64,000 nt of DNA from Gymnodinialimonas sp. 202GB13-11. GTDB lineage: Bacteria > Pseudomonadota > Alphaproteobacteria > Rhodobacterales > Rhodobacteraceae. The stretch is taken from contig NZ_JBFRBH010000001.1 of NCBI RefSeq assembly GCF_040932485.1, forward strand, positions 682,001 through 746,000, in the 5' to 3' direction. The notes beneath the pieces are model-generated. The model saw only the letters and a program-made list of their open reading frames with translations, was not told the DNA's origin and did not search any database. The translations under genes were made by a program, and so were the position numbers. This document shows, one piece after another, positions 48,616 to 59,143 of the stretch (positions are counted from its first letter, which is position 1; each line of letters opens with the position of its first letter).

Positions 48616-50892
48616 ATGAGCGAAGACAAACGGGACGGTTTGCGCGACGCAGCGCTGCACTACCACGAAAACCCGCGGCCCGGGAAACTTGAAATCCGTG
48701 CCACCAAACCGCTGGCCAATGGCCGCGATCTGGCGCGTGCCTATAGCCCGGGTGTGGCTGAAGCCAGCCTTGAAATCAAAGCCGATGCGGCCAATGCAGC
48801 GCGCTACACGGCACGCGGGAACCTTGTGGCGGTTGTCTCAAACGGGACGGCCGTTTTGGGCCTTGGCAATATTGGGGCGCTGGCCAGCAAGCCGGTGATG
48901 GAAGGCAAGGCGGTCCTGTTCAAGAAATTCGCTAACATTGATTGCTTCGACATCGAGGTGAATGAGTCGGACCCGGAAAAGCTGGCCGATATCGTCTGCG
49001 CGCTGGAGCCAACTTTTGGCGCGATCAACCTCGAAGACATCAAAGCGCCAGATTGTTTTATCGTTGAACAAATATGCCGGGAGCGAATGGGTATTCCGGT
49101 CTTCCATGATGATCAGCACGGCACGGCGATTGTGGTGGGTGCGGCAGCGACCAATGCGTTGCATGTGGCGGGCAAACGGTTCGAGGACATTAAGGTTGTT
49201 TCGACCGGTGGCGGCGCGGCGGGGATTGCCTGCCTCAACATGCTGCTGAAGCTGGGTGTGCGGCGTGAGAATGTCTGGCTGTGTGATATTGACGGTTTGG
49301 TTTACGAGGGGCGTGGAAATTCGACACCGCAGAAGGATGCTTATGCGCAGGGCTCAGATGCAAAGGGCTTGGGCGATGTGATCGAAGGGGCGGATCTGTT
49401 CCTCGGCCTTAGCGGGCCAGGGGTTCTGACGCCTGAGATGGTGGGCAAGATGGCAGAACGCCCGATCATTTTTGCGCTTGCCAACCCAACACCTGAGATC
49501 TTGCCAGACGATGCGCGCGCGGTGGCGCCCGACGCAATCATCGCCACGGGGCGCAGCGATTTTCCCAATCAGGTCAACAATGTGCTGTGCTTCCCGTTCA
49601 TCTTCCGTGGCGCGCTGGATGTGGGCGCGACCGAGATCAATGACGAGATGCAACTAGCCTGTATCGACGGGATCGCGGCGCTGGCGCGGGCCACGACCAG
49701 CGCAGAGGCGGCGGCGGCTTATAAGGGGGAGCAGCTGACGTTCGGGGTCGATTACCTGATCCCGAAGCCGTTTGATCCGCGCCTCATGGCAGTGGTGGCG
49801 GGCGCTGTGGCGGAGGCTGCAATGACCTCGGGCGTGGCGACGCGGCCGTTGGAGGACGTGGGGGCGTATCGCGCGAAGCTGAACGAGTCAGTCTTCAAAT
49901 CGGCGCTGATCATGCGGCCTGTGTTTGAGGCCGCAGCGACGGCGAAACGCAAGATCGTCTTTGCTGAGGGCGAGGATGAACGCGTGCTGCGCGCAGCGCA
50001 GGCGATGGTGCAGGAAACGACCGATGCCCCGATCCTGATTGGGCGTCCGGAAGTCATCGACGCTAGGATTGAGCGGGCGGGCCTTGTGATCCGGCCGGGG
50101 CAGGACTTTGAGTTGGTGAACCCTGAAAATGATCCCCGCTATCGGGATTATTGGGAGACGTATCACCGGCTTATGGCGCGTAAGGGGGTGTCGCCAGATC
50201 TGGCGCGCGCAATCATGCGCACGAACACGACTGCGATTGGGGCGGTCATGGTGCAACGTAGTGAGGCTGACAGCCTGATATGCGGGACGTTCGGACAATA
50301 CCTCTGGCACTTGAACTATGTCTGCCAAGTCCTTGGTACGGAAGAATATCATCCGGTCGCGGCGCTGAGCCTTGTGATCTTGGAAGATGGCCCGCTTTTC
50401 ATCGCTGACAGCCAGATACACCCCACGCCCACACCGCAGCAAATCGCGGAAACAGTAGTGGGGTGCGCGCGCCACATCCGGCGTTTCGGGGTGGAGCCTA
50501 AGATCGCGCTGTGTTCGGGCAGTCAGTTCGGCAACCTCGACAGTGACAGCGGGCAGCGGATGCGGGCGGCGTTGGATCTGCTCGACAGCGAATTGCGTGA
50601 TTTCGTCTATGAGGGTGAGATGCATGTCGACAGCGCGCTGGACCCAGAATTGCGGGCGCGCGTCTTCCCGAATTGCCGCCTTGAGGGTAGCGCCAATGCG
50701 TTGGTCTTCGCCTCGACTGACGCGGCGGGGGCGACGCGCAATATCCTAAAGACTAAAGCCAACGGGCTGGAGGTTGGGCCAATCCTGATGGGGATGGGCA
50801 ATCGGGCACATATCGTGACGCCTTCGATCACGGCGCGGGGCCTGCTCAATATCTCCGCCTTGGCGGGCACACCTGTCAGTCTCTATGGCTGA
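48616..50892 (+). CDS. maeB: NADP-dependent malic enzyme with phosphotransacetylase-like domain
   Basis: A 758-residue two-part protein. Residues about 1-430 are malic enzyme ([63 protein letters not shown]). Residues about 435-758 resemble phosphate acetyltransferase ([36 protein letters not shown]) and usually act as a regulatory domain binding acetyl-CoA. It decarboxylates malate to pyruvate and makes NADPH, which would feed gluconeogenesis or biosynthesis when carbon enters as C4 acids. The start at 48616 follows GGGAGGG. Confidence 0.95.
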   Translation: MSEDKRDGLRDAALHYHENPRPGKLEIRATKPLANGRDLARAYSPGVAEASLEIKADAANAARYTARGNLVAVVSNGTAVLGLGNIGALASKPVMEGKAVLFKKFANIDCFDIEVNESDPEKLADIVCALEPTFGAINLEDIKAPDCFIVEQICRERMGIPVFHDDQHGTAIVVGAAATNALHVAGKRFEDIKVVSTGGGAAGIACLNMLLKLGVRRENVWLCDIDGLVYEGRGNSTPQKDAYAQGSDAKGLGDVIEGADLFLGLSGPGVLTPEMVGKMAERPIIFALANPTPEILPDDARAVAPDAIIATGRSDFPNQVNNVLCFPFIFRGALDVGATEINDEMQLACIDGIAALARATTSAEAAAAYKGEQLTFGVDYLIPKPFDPRLMAVVAGAVAEAAMTSGVATRPLEDVGAYRAKLNESVFKSALIMRPVFEAAATAKRKIVFAEGEDERVLRAAQAMVQETTDAPILIGRPEVIDARIERAGLVIRPGQDFELVNPENDPRYRDYWETYHRLMARKGVSPDLARAIMRTNTTAIGAVMVQRSEADSLICGTFGQYLWHLNYVCQVLGTEEYHPVAALSLVILEDGPLFIADSQIHPTPTPQQIAETVVGCARHIRRFGVEPKIALCSGSQFGNLDSDSGQRMRAALDLLDSELRDFVYEGEMHVDSALDPELRARVFPNCRLEGSANALVFASTDAAGATRNILKTKANGLEVGPILMGMGNRAHIVTPSITARGLLNISALAGTPVSLYG

Positions 50893-50973
50893 GCGGACTC
50901 AGACGCGCGGTAAAGTGCGTGCCTGCCCGCTTTTTCCTTAGCTCGGCTGTGGGCACGGGCGCATACTGGGCCC

Positions 50974-52497
50974 ATGAAACCACCTTTGAACGATCCTGAT
51001 GCAGGGGCAGACGGGGGTGAGACGGCAGGTGACGCCGCCTTGCCGCGCACGATCAGGCACCTGTCCCACGATATTCGCGCCGCCATGTCGGACGTGATTG
51101 GGGGCCTGCGCCTGGTGGATCTGCGGCGGCTTGATCCGCAGACGCAAACCCAGTTGCAGCGTGTGCGGGCGGCGGCGGATATTTTGGCCTCGCTCGTGGA
51201 TGATGCCTTGTTTGCGGCGTCTGGCGAAAGCCCGATGACGCGTGATGCTGGGCCCGTTGAATTGGAGCCTTGGCTGGCCAGTCTGTTGCATCGCTGGCAG
51301 GGGCAGGCGGCGGAACAGGGGCGGGCTTTGCATCTGGTGCGACATGGAGAACTGCCGGATTGGCTGGATGTGCAGCCTGTTGCTCTGACGCGGGTGGTGG
51401 GAAACCTGGTCAGTAACGCGCTGCGTCATGTGTCGGATGGTGGCGTTAGCGTGCATGTCCGCGCGGAAGAGGATGGCGGGGTGTCGATCAGCGTGCGCGA
51501 TGAAGGGCCTGGCCTTCCAGATGTGGTTCTGGATTGCGGCGTGGTTCAGGGGGCGAGTGAGGGTTCGGGCCTTGGGCTGAAGATTGCGAGGGAACTGAGT
51601 AGTTCAATCGGTGGAGTGGTGCGCCTTGAGAATATGGATATTGGCGCGTGTGCGACCTTGGTTTTGGGCCCGGAACTGGTGCTGGGGCCGGGTGCGGCCG
51701 GGCATGATCGACTGATGCCGGACCTGAGTGCGCTGGATATCCTGGTGGCTGAGGACAATCAGACAAATCAGGCGATCCTGCGCCATATGCTAGATAGAAT
51801 GGGCGCGCGGACGCGGTTTGTGGGGGACGGGCGCGCGGCGCTGACTGCGTTGCAACAGACGGTATACGATATAGCCTTGCTAGATATCGAGATGCCCGAA
51901 TTGTCGGGCCTTGAGGTCATGGAAGCGGTGCGCGCGATGGATGGGCCGGTGGCCGCTATGCCTTTGGTTGCGATCACGGCCTATGTGCTACGCGACAACC
52001 GAGAAGCGATTTATGCCGCCGGAGCCGATGGAATTATTGGCAAGCCCGTGGCCTCAGCCGAAGATCTGGGCCATGCCATCCTGCGCCATGTCGGCAATGC
52101 GGCGCAGGACATTCTGGAAAGCGCCCCGGGCCTGACCGGGTCTGCGTTGCTGGACAATGATCGGATGGACCGCCTGTTGAAAGCTGCAGGGCCGGATGAA
52201 AGTGCAGAGTTGTTGGCCCGGCTGGAGGAAGACTTGGGCGTGACGCTGGCCACAATGACAGAGGCGTTCGCTGCGCAGGATGCCAATGAGCTGCGCGCGC
52301 AGACCCATATCCTGATCGCGATTTCGGGCGCTGTGGGCGCCGACAGGCTTTGCCACAACGCCGAGGCCCTGAATATTGCGGCCAAGCGGAAGTCATTTGA
52401 TCGGTTTGAGGCGCTGTTTCACCCCATCAAGGCCGATCTGAATGCCCTGATCGCAGAAGTGGTGCGCTTGCGCACGGAGCACCCTGCACAGGCGTGA
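50974..52497 (+). CDS. Soluble hybrid histidine kinase (HisKA-HATPase-REC-Hpt)
   Basis: A 507-residue cytoplasmic protein without a sensor domain or membrane helices. His32 in RHLSHDIRAAMSDVIGG is the H-box. The ATPase has the N-box NLVSNALRHV, DEGPGLPD and GSGLGLKIAREL. The receiver has Asp304 in LLDIEMPELSG and Lys357. A C-terminal Hpt-like domain has His445 in AQTHILIAISGAVGA; the usual Lys and Gly after the His are replaced. It can in principle phosphorelay within one chain, but with no input domain its signal must come from a partner. It stands alone before the cdd operon. Confidence 0.85.
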   Translation: MKPPLNDPDAGADGGETAGDAALPRTIRHLSHDIRAAMSDVIGGLRLVDLRRLDPQTQTQLQRVRAAADILASLVDDALFAASGESPMTRDAGPVELEPWLASLLHRWQGQAAEQGRALHLVRHGELPDWLDVQPVALTRVVGNLVSNALRHVSDGGVSVHVRAEEDGGVSISVRDEGPGLPDVVLDCGVVQGASEGSGLGLKIARELSSSIGGVVRLENMDIGACATLVLGPELVLGPGAAGHDRLMPDLSALDILVAEDNQTNQAILRHMLDRMGARTRFVGDGRAALTALQQTVYDIALLDIEMPELSGLEVMEAVRAMDGPVAAMPLVAITAYVLRDNREAIYAAGADGIIGKPVASAEDLGHAILRHVGNAAQDILESAPGLTGSALLDNDRMDRLLKAAGPDESAELLARLEEDLGVTLATMTEAFAAQDANELRAQTHILIAISGAVGADRLCHNAEALNIAAKRKSFDRFEALFHPIKADLNALIAEVVRLRTEHPAQA

Positions 52498-52566
52498 TGG
52501 CTTGCGCTTCATGGGATGGGGCCGCAAGGTGCGCGTGTAATTCATGCCCCAAACCGAGGTGCAGAT

Positions 52567-52965
52567 TTGGCTGACCCGCTTCTTTCACAGGCCGCGCAGG
52601 TGCGCGAGAATGCCCATGCCCCCTATTCCAACTTCAAGGTGGGCGCGGCCCTGCGATCGGTCGAAGGGCGGGTTCATCTGGGCTGTAATGTAGAAAACGT
52701 GGCCTACCCTGAGGGGACCTGCGCGGAGGCTGGCGCAATAGCCGCAATGATCGCCTCAGGCGATATGCGAATTGCCGAGATTGCGGTTATTGCTGACAGC
52801 CCCACGCCGGTGCCGCCCTGTGGTGGGTGCCGGCAGAAGTTAGCGGAATTTGCCGAAGGCGATGTGAAGGTGACGATGGGGACCACGGGCGGCGCGTCTA
52901 AGACGGTAACGGTGGCCGATCTGCTGCCAGGCCAGTTCACGGCCGGGCACATGTCCGGGGCATGA
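52567..52965 (+). CDS. cdd: Cytidine deaminase
   Basis: A 132-residue enzyme with the zinc site of cytidine deaminases: GTCAEAGAIAAMI (Cys and catalytic Glu) and PPCGGCRQKL (two Cys), plus the substrate motif YSNFKVGAAL. It deaminates cytidine and deoxycytidine. I place the start at TTG 52567, which has GAGGTG 5 nt upstream and gives a normal N-terminus; an in-frame ATG at 52516 lacks a ribosome site. The stop overlaps the deoA start (ATGA at 52962-52965). Confidence 0.92.
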   Translation: MADPLLSQAAQVRENAHAPYSNFKVGAALRSVEGRVHLGCNVENVAYPEGTCAEAGAIAAMIASGDMRIAEIAVIADSPTPVPPCGGCRQKLAEFAEGDVKVTMGTTGGASKTVTVADLLPGQFTAGHMSGA

Positions 52966-54272
52966 GCGACGCGCGCTCCATCCTTCTGAAATTGCGCGGT
53001 GGTGCGCGGCTGACCGAGGCGGAGCTGTTCTGGTTCGCCGAAGGCTTGGCCACGGGCGCGGTCAGCGATGCGCAGGCGGGCGCCTTTGCCATGGCCGTCT
53101 GTCAGCAGGGGCTGGGCGAAGAGGGCCGGGTGCAGCTGACGAATGCGATGCGTGAGAGCGGGCGCAAACTGAAATGGCGACTGGATGGACCGGTGCTGGA
53201 TAAGCATTCCACCGGCGGCGTGGGCGATTGCGTGTCGCTGATCCTGGCCCCTGCCTTGGCGGCCTGCGGGGCGTTTGTGCCCATGATCTCGGGCCGGGGG
53301 CTGGGACATACGGGTGGGACGCTGGACAAGTTGGAGTCGATCCCGGGCTATAACGTCGACGTCTCCCCCGATGATTTGCAGGACATCGTGGCCGATGTGG
53401 GCTGCGCGATTGTGGGGGCGTCGGCAGACATCGCGCCGGCAGACAAGCGGCTTTATGCCGTGCGGGATGTGACGGGCACAGTAGCGTCGATCGACCTGAT
53501 CACCGCCTCGATCTTGTCGAAGAAGTTAGCTGCCGGGTTGGAGGCTTTGATCCTTGACGTGAAGGTCGGCACTGGCGCTTTCATGGGCGCGGAGGCGGAG
53601 GCGATTGCTTTGGCGCAAGCGCTGGTGGCGACCGCGCAGGGGGCTGGGTGCATGACCGCGGCCCTGGTCACCGACATGAACCAGCCGCTGGCCGAGAGTG
53701 CTGGCAACGCGCTGGAGATCATCAAGGTGATGGAGGTTCTGACCGGCGTCGGCGCTGAGACGGACCTGCACCGGCTGACCACGGCGTTGGGCGGTGAGGT
53801 TCTGGCATTGGGCGGGTTGGCGGATGATGCCGCCGACGGCGAGGCGCGGATTGATACGGCGATTGCCAGCGGCGAGGCGGCGGATGTGTTCGGTGAGATG
53901 GTCGCAGAACTGGGCGGTCCTGCGGATTTCGTGGAGCGGTGGCCGGACAGGCTGCCAGCGTCGCGGGTGATGATGGATATTCATGCGGGTGATGCGGGCT
54001 TCGTGGCCGGTGTGGATACACAGGCCTTGGGTGAGGTGGTCGTGGCCTTGGGCGGCGGGCGGATGACGGAAGGCGACCGGATCGACCCTGCGGTCGGCCT
54101 GAGTGACATTGCGCGGATCGGTATGGAGGTCGATGACGCGGTGCCCTTGGCGCGCATCCACTGCGCCACGGAAGAAGAGGGGCGCGCGGTGGCGGCAAAG
54201 CTGCGAGGCGCGTTTCGGTTGGCGGACCGGGCGGTCGATGCGCCGCCGTTGATCCATGAAAGGATTGCCTGA
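52962..54272 (+). CDS. deoA: Thymidine phosphorylase
   Basis: A 436-residue pyrimidine nucleoside phosphorylase with the signature VLDKHSTGGVGDCVSLILAP and SGRGLGHTGGTLDKLESIPGY, and the later DLITASILSKKLAAGLEALILDVKVGTGAFM. It splits thymidine or deoxyuridine into base and deoxyribose-1-phosphate, which DeoB then isomerises. It overlaps cdd by 4 bp and deoB by 1 bp, so the salvage enzymes are co-translated. Confidence 0.96.
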   Translation: MSDARSILLKLRGGARLTEAELFWFAEGLATGAVSDAQAGAFAMAVCQQGLGEEGRVQLTNAMRESGRKLKWRLDGPVLDKHSTGGVGDCVSLILAPALAACGAFVPMISGRGLGHTGGTLDKLESIPGYNVDVSPDDLQDIVADVGCAIVGASADIAPADKRLYAVRDVTGTVASIDLITASILSKKLAAGLEALILDVKVGTGAFMGAEAEAIALAQALVATAQGAGCMTAALVTDMNQPLAESAGNALEIIKVMEVLTGVGAETDLHRLTTALGGEVLALGGLADDAADGEARIDTAIASGEAADVFGEMVAELGGPADFVERWPDRLPASRVMMDIHAGDAGFVAGVDTQALGEVVVALGGGRMTEGDRIDPAVGLSDIARIGMEVDDAVPLARIHCATEEEGRAVAAKLRGAFRLADRAVDAPPLIHERIA

Positions 54273-55480
54273 TGGGGCGTGCGTTTCTGGTGGTGATGGA
54301 TTCGGCCGGGATTGGTGGCGCGCCCGATGCGGGCGATTTCTTCAACGACGGAGTGCCGGATACAGGCGCGAACACGCTTGGCCATATCGCGCAGGCCTGT
54401 GCTGAGGGGCGCGCGGAAGAGGGGCGTTCGGGCCTGTTGAAGATGCCGGTGCTGGATGGGCTGGGTCTGGGCGCGGCGCTGCGGTTGGCCTCTGGTGCGC
54501 GAGGCGAGGGGTTGGATGCGCTGCCTGAGGGGCTTTGGGGGGCGGCCGAAGAGGTCTCTCCGGGCAAGGACACGCCCACGGGGCATTGGGAATTGGCCGG
54601 GCTGCCGGTGCCGTGGGATTGGCACTACTTCACGGAAAAGGTTGGGTCGTTCCCGCCGGATGTGGTGGCCGAAGTTTGCCGGTTGGCGGGCACGGAGGGT
54701 ATCCACGGCAACATGCATTCCAACGGCGTGAAGGTGATCGACGATTTCGGCGAACAGCATCAGAAGGATGGCTGGCCGATCTGCTACACCTCTGCCGACA
54801 GCGTGTTCCAGATCGCGGCCCATGAGGAGAGTTTCGGGTTGGAGCGGTTGCTGGCGCTCTGTGAGGGGCTGGCACCGATGCTGCACGCGATGAAGGTCGG
54901 GCGGGTGATCGCGCGTCCCTTCGTGGGGGAGCCGGGTGCCTATACGCGCACGCCGAACCGACGGGATTACGCGATTGAGCCGCCGGGGCCGACGCTGCTG
55001 GATCTTGCGCAGGCTGATGGGCGGGAGACCTACACGATTGGCAAGATCCGCGACATCTTTGCGGGGCGTGGCGTGAGCCATGTGGCGAAGGGGCCGGATG
55101 CGGAGTTGATGGGGCATCTGGCCGACGCGGTGGCGGGGGCCGAGGATGGATCGCTGACCTTCGCCAACTTCGTGGAATTCGACAGCATGTACGGGCACAG
55201 GCGCGATATCTCGGGCTATGCGCGGCATCTGGAATGGTTCGACGCGGCCATTGCGCCGGTGCTGGCGGCGCTGCGGCCGGATGATCTGATGATCTTCACG
55301 GCAGACCACGGCAACGACCCAAGCTGGACCGGCACGGACCATACGCGCGAGCGGGTTCCGGTGCTTGCGGCTGGCCCTTATTCGGGGCAGGTCGGCGTCA
55401 GAGGGTTCGTGGATGTTGGCGCGTCGGTCGCGGCGCATCTGGGGCTGAGCGCACGGGGCGCGGGGGAGAGTTTTCTTTGA
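54272..55480 (+). CDS. deoB: Phosphopentomutase
   Basis: A 402-residue alkaline-phosphatase-superfamily mutase: VVMDSAGIGGAPDAGDF at the start (metal Asp), KDTPTGHWELAG with the phosphorylated Thr, and FTADHGNDPSWTGTDHTRERVPVL carrying the second metal set. It converts (deoxy)ribose-1-phosphate to the 5-phosphate. The ATG overlaps the deoA stop (TGATG), and the stop overlaps the add start. Confidence 0.96.
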   Translation: MGRAFLVVMDSAGIGGAPDAGDFFNDGVPDTGANTLGHIAQACAEGRAEEGRSGLLKMPVLDGLGLGAALRLASGARGEGLDALPEGLWGAAEEVSPGKDTPTGHWELAGLPVPWDWHYFTEKVGSFPPDVVAEVCRLAGTEGIHGNMHSNGVKVIDDFGEQHQKDGWPICYTSADSVFQIAAHEESFGLERLLALCEGLAPMLHAMKVGRVIARPFVGEPGAYTRTPNRRDYAIEPPGPTLLDLAQADGRETYTIGKIRDIFAGRGVSHVAKGPDAELMGHLADAVAGAEDGSLTFANFVEFDSMYGHRRDISGYARHLEWFDAAIAPVLAALRPDDLMIFTADHGNDPSWTGTDHTRERVPVLAAGPYSGQVGVRGFVDVGASVAAHLGLSARGAGESFL

Positions 55481-56451
55481 AGGACATGCCGAAGATCGAG
55501 CTGCACCTGCACCATGAGGGCGGCGCGCCGCCTGCGTTCATTCGCGGGTTGGCGGCGGAGAAGAAGGTCGATCTGAGCGGGATCTTTCGGGAAGACGGCA
55601 GCTATGCCTACCGCGATTTCAATCACTTCCTCTCGGTTTATGAGGCGGCGACGTCTGTACTGACCGGCCCGGAAGACTTCGCGCGGTTAACCCGTGCGGT
55701 GCTGGAAGAAAGTGCCGCGCATGGCGTCGTCTACACCGAAAGCTTCCTGAGCCCTGATTTCTGCGGTGGCGGCGATGTGGGCGCGTGGCGCGACTATCTG
55801 GCGGCAATCCGGGAGGTCGCTGATGAGACCGAGCGCGATATGGGGATCACCTTGCGCGGTGTGGTCACGTGCATCCGCCACTTCGGGCCAGAAAAGGCGA
55901 AGCCGGCTGCGATCTGTGCGGCTGAGACGGCGGGCGATTTCATCGTGGGCTTCGGCATGGCGGGGGATGAATTGGTGGGCGAGCCTGCCGATTACTTGTG
56001 GTCCTTCGACTGCGCCCGCGAGGCTGGTCTGCAGATTACCGTCCATGCGGGCGAATGGGGCGGGCCGCAATCGGTGCGTGCCGCGTTGGAGGATCTGAAC
56101 CCCGCGCGGATCGGGCATGGCGTGCAGGCCATCGAGGATGATGCGCTGGTCGATACGCTGGCCGAACGTGGCACCGTTTTGGAAGTGTGTCCGGGATCGA
56201 ACGTGTTCCTTGGCGTTTATCCCAACCTGCGGATGCACCCGATCCAGCGGCTGCGCGAACGTGGAGTGAAGGTGACGGTCTCAACCGACGACCCGCCGTT
56301 CTTCCACACCACCATGACCCGTGAGTACGAAGCCTTGGAGGCGACGTTCGGCTGGGGCGAAGAGGATTTTGCAGAGGTGACGGAGACTGCCCTGGCCGCG
56401 GCCTTTTGCGATGACAGCACAAAAGACAAAATTCGGGAGCGCCTGACATGA
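55477..56451 (+). CDS. add: Adenosine deaminase
   Basis: A 324-residue TIM-barrel amidohydrolase: [11 protein letters not shown] (zinc His pair), [18 protein letters not shown] (third His and catalytic Glu), [10 protein letters not shown], and [18 protein letters not shown] (metal Asp). It deaminates adenosine or deoxyadenosine. The likely start is TTG 55477, with GGGGGAG 8 nt upstream and the deoB stop overlapping; ATG 55486 is the alternative. Its stop overlaps the upp start (ATGA). Confidence 0.94.
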   Translation: MKDMPKIELHLHHEGGAPPAFIRGLAAEKKVDLSGIFREDGSYAYRDFNHFLSVYEAATSVLTGPEDFARLTRAVLEESAAHGVVYTESFLSPDFCGGGDVGAWRDYLAAIREVADETERDMGITLRGVVTCIRHFGPEKAKPAAICAAETAGDFIVGFGMAGDELVGEPADYLWSFDCAREAGLQITVHAGEWGGPQSVRAALEDLNPARIGHGVQAIEDDALVDTLAERGTVLEVCPGSNVFLGVYPNLRMHPIQRLRERGVKVTVSTDDPPFFHTTMTREYEALEATFGWGEEDFAEVTETALAAAFCDDSTKDKIRERLT

Positions 56452-57080
56452 GTGATCACCTGACCGTCGTTGACCACCCCCTGGTGCAGCACAAGCTGAC
56501 GCTGATGCGGGACAAGGAATGCTCGACCAAGAGCTTCCGGCAGCTTCTGCGCGAGATCAGCCACTTGCTGGCTTACGAGGTCACGCGCGAATTGCCGATG
56601 ACGACGATGACGGTCGATACGCCGCTGGAGCCGATGGAGGCGCCGACCATTGCGGGCAAGAAGCTGGCTTTGGTGTCGATCCTGCGGGCGGGCAACGGAT
56701 TGCTGGATGGCATACTGGAGTTGATCCCCAATGCGCGGGTGGGGTTCGTGGGCCTCTACCGCGACCCGGAGACGCTTCAGCCGGTGCAGTATTACTACAA
56801 GGTGCCAGAGGCGATTGATCAGCGTCTGACGATTGTAGTCGACCCGATGCTGGCCACGGGCAATTCATCAGCCGCAGCGATTGACCTGTTGAAAGAAGGC
56901 GGTGCGAAGAACATCCGCTTCCTGTGTCTGCTGGCCGCGCCCGAGGGTGTTGCGCGAATGAAAGAGGCGCATCCGGACGTGCCGATTGTCACCGCTGCGC
57001 TCGACAGCCACCTCAACGACCATGGCTACATCGTGCCGGGACTAGGGGATGCGGGTGATCGCATGTTCGGCACGAAATAA
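56448..57080 (+). CDS. upp: Uracil phosphoribosyltransferase
   Basis: A 210-residue enzyme with [31 protein letters not shown] at the N-terminus and the PRPP-binding loop [43 protein letters not shown] and the C-terminal [17 protein letters not shown] complete it. It makes UMP from uracil and PRPP. It is the last gene of cdd-deoA-deoB-add-upp; together these recover bases and pentose from nucleosides. Confidence 0.97.
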   Translation: MSDHLTVVDHPLVQHKLTLMRDKECSTKSFRQLLREISHLLAYEVTRELPMTTMTVDTPLEPMEAPTIAGKKLALVSILRAGNGLLDGILELIPNARVGFVGLYRDPETLQPVQYYYKVPEAIDQRLTIVVDPMLATGNSSAAAIDLLKEGGAKNIRFLCLLAAPEGVARMKEAHPDVPIVTAALDSHLNDHGYIVPGLGDAGDRMFGTK

Positions 57081-57154
57081 GCGTTTGAACGCCTTTACTT
57101 AACGGCACGACTCCGCCAGACTATCTACAAGCGATTTCTGTGGGGGAGTTTCGC

Positions 57155-57958
57155 ATGGCGAAGACGCTATGTCTGCGCGCCGCCGTATTGGGCCTTTCTG
57201 TTGGGCTCGCATCGGGTGGTGCTGCATTTGCACAACAAGGTTTTCCGGCGGAGATTCCGCCGTCGAGTTATTCGGGCGACCAATATGTCGACAGCCGGGG
57301 CTGCGTGTTTGTGCGCGTCGGGTTCGGCGCGGCGACCGAATGGGTTCCGCGCGTCGGGCGTGACCGTCAGCCGGTTTGCGGCCAACGCCCGTCAGGCGGT
57401 GGTGGTGTTGCGGCGGCAGATCCGTTTTCCAACGACAGCGTTGTTGTGATCGGTGAACAGCCCGCGGCGGCTGCACCGGCCCCTGCGCCCGCCCCACAGG
57501 CGCCAGCGCCAGTGATTGCGGCGGCTCCCGCCCCGGCACCCGCGCCTGCGGCACCTCAAATCCGTGTGCAGACGCCTGCTCCGGTAACCATCACGGCCCC
57601 TGCAGCCAGTGGCAACTGCGCGAACCTTCCGGCGGCGCATCGGCCCTACTTCACGGGCGAAGACGTGCGTTGCGGCCCGCAAGCCGTGCATCCGGGCGAT
57701 GGCCGCGCGATTGGCGATCAATCGCTTCTGGCCCCGGCAGTTACGGACGGTGTGACGGGCATCCCGCGCAGCTTCGTGCTGACAGCGCCACCGCCGGGTT
57801 ATGAATTCGCTTGGGACGATGGTCGACTGAACCCCTATCGCGGGCTTGGCACCGCAGAGGGTGAACAGCAGATGCGCATGGTCTGGACCGACACGGTGCC
57901 GCGCCGTTTGGTAGCTGTGCCTATCAACTCAGGCCAAGTGGCGGTTATCCGTCGCTAA
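57155..57958 (+). CDS. Secreted Pro/Ala-rich envelope protein, unknown function
   Basis: A 267-residue protein with a signal peptide (ending GAAFAQ at about residue 28). A conserved N-terminal block is YVDSRGCVFVRVGFGAATEWVPRVGRDRQPVCGQRPS, with two Cys that may pair. A Pro/Ala-rich spacer covers about residues 100-150, and a C-terminal block contains HRPYFTGEDVRCGPQAVHPGD and WDDGRLNPYRGLGTAEGEQQM. Rhodobacterales have similar proteins, which I cannot name. The flexible spacer suggests it spans the periplasm. ATG 57155 has GGGGGAG at 57142-57148. Confidence 0.75.
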   Translation: MAKTLCLRAAVLGLSVGLASGGAAFAQQGFPAEIPPSSYSGDQYVDSRGCVFVRVGFGAATEWVPRVGRDRQPVCGQRPSGGGGVAAADPFSNDSVVVIGEQPAAAAPAPAPAPQAPAPVIAAAPAPAPAPAAPQIRVQTPAPVTITAPAASGNCANLPAAHRPYFTGEDVRCGPQAVHPGDGRAIGDQSLLAPAVTDGVTGIPRSFVLTAPPPGYEFAWDDGRLNPYRGLGTAEGEQQMRMVWTDTVPRRLVAVPINSGQVAVIRR

Positions 57959-57976
57959 ACCCTTCAAGGCTTGCGG

Positions 57977-58996
57977 TCAGCCTGCGCAGATCTCCTGCAG
58001 GCTGACCCAATCGCTGTCGCTGAGCACTGGATCGGTTTGCCGCCCGCGCATTGGGTCGGCCTCGATCAATGCCAGCACGCTTTCTCCAGAGACATCTTGC
58101 GCAAAGGCGTAGGGCTGAGAAGACAGCCCGGCTGCGCTGAAATGGCCAAGAAGGGCTGAGTCGTCGGCGCGCATCGTGTCGTGCGATAATAGATGGGCGG
58201 CATGGGCGTGAATAGGCTCGGGCGCGACTTCGCCCGTTGTCAGAAGCCGGAAGGTCACGCCAAGGCCCGCATCGCGCAGGAAGGCCTCAACCGGATCAAT
58301 CGCCTCCGACCGGGTGCGTTCGGCCAGAAGATAGCCTGCAAATACCTCGGGCGTTTCGTGGTCTTCGGCAAGCGCTGCGGAGGCGATCACGATATTGCCA
58401 GGCAGGGTGAGCGTATCGGGGATGGTGGCGGGAAAGACGACGATCTGGGGTGGGTTGTCGGCTCCATAGGTGCGGGTCGCAAGGCGCACCAAGGCTGCGC
58501 GCCCGCCGGACCCGCCGCAAGGGCGGCCTGCGATGGCAGCGATCTCCCCCAACAGATCATGGCCGATTTCCAGCCGTTTGGCAGGCGGCAGGAGAGACAC
58601 GGTTTGCCGTATCAGCGCGTCAGGCAGCCAGAAAACCCCAAGCAGGATGGCGGCGAGGGCAGTTCCGCCCGCAAGGTAAAGGCGCAGGCGGCCCGGACGT
58701 GGGCGGGATTTGGCGATGGCCGTGCGGATGCGTTCGACGGCGTCGATCATCTCGGGGTCGGACAGCTCCAACTCCTCCTCGCTATCGCGGGCTGGAGAGA
58801 AGAGGGCGGGCAATTTGCCGGGGTTGAGCCGTTCGACGGCGGGCAGGGACCAATGGCCGACCGCATCGCCGGAGGCCGAGGACATGACAAGCGAGGCATC
58901 GCCAAGCGACACGATGACCTCACGCCGCTGATCCTCGGCATGTTCGCGCCAAAGGCCGATGGCCTCGAGCCGCCTGTATTCCTGAAGCGCTGTCAT
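57977..58996 (-). CDS. Membrane protein resembling M48 peptidase without HExxH
   Basis: A 339-residue protein with a cytoplasmic N-terminal half (REVIVSLGDASLVMSSASGDAVGHWSLPAVERLNPG), one transmembrane helix (about residues 107-125, LYLAGGTALAAILLGVFWLP) and a C-terminal domain. Its TLTLPGNIVIASAALAEDHETPEVFAGYLLAERTRS looks like the beta-hairpin and zinc helix of M48 metallopeptidases. In active enzymes the helix contains HExxH; here the place is taken by LLAER. So it is probably a non-catalytic relative. It is convergent with the envelope protein gene (18 bp). Confidence 0.7.
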   Translation of the reverse strand: MTALQEYRRLEAIGLWREHAEDQRREVIVSLGDASLVMSSASGDAVGHWSLPAVERLNPGKLPALFSPARDSEEELELSDPEMIDAVERIRTAIAKSRPRPGRLRLYLAGGTALAAILLGVFWLPDALIRQTVSLLPPAKRLEIGHDLLGEIAAIAGRPCGGSGGRAALVRLATRTYGADNPPQIVVFPATIPDTLTLPGNIVIASAALAEDHETPEVFAGYLLAERTRSEAIDPVEAFLRDAGLGVTFRLLTTGEVAPEPIHAHAAHLLSHDTMRADDSALLGHFSAAGLSSQPYAFAQDVSGESVLALIEADPMRGRQTDPVLSDSDWVSLQEICAG

Positions 58997-59143
58997 TGCC
59001 TGTTTGCGGTGCCCGGTGTCGTCTCACGCCTTAATGGCGTGGGCTTTGTAAGGCAGATGGTACACCAGAGTGCGTGTTGCAACAACGAGGGCCGCACTGG
59101 CGTTGCGCAACGCCCGTGCTTGATCTGCAGGAATCCCGTGGGC

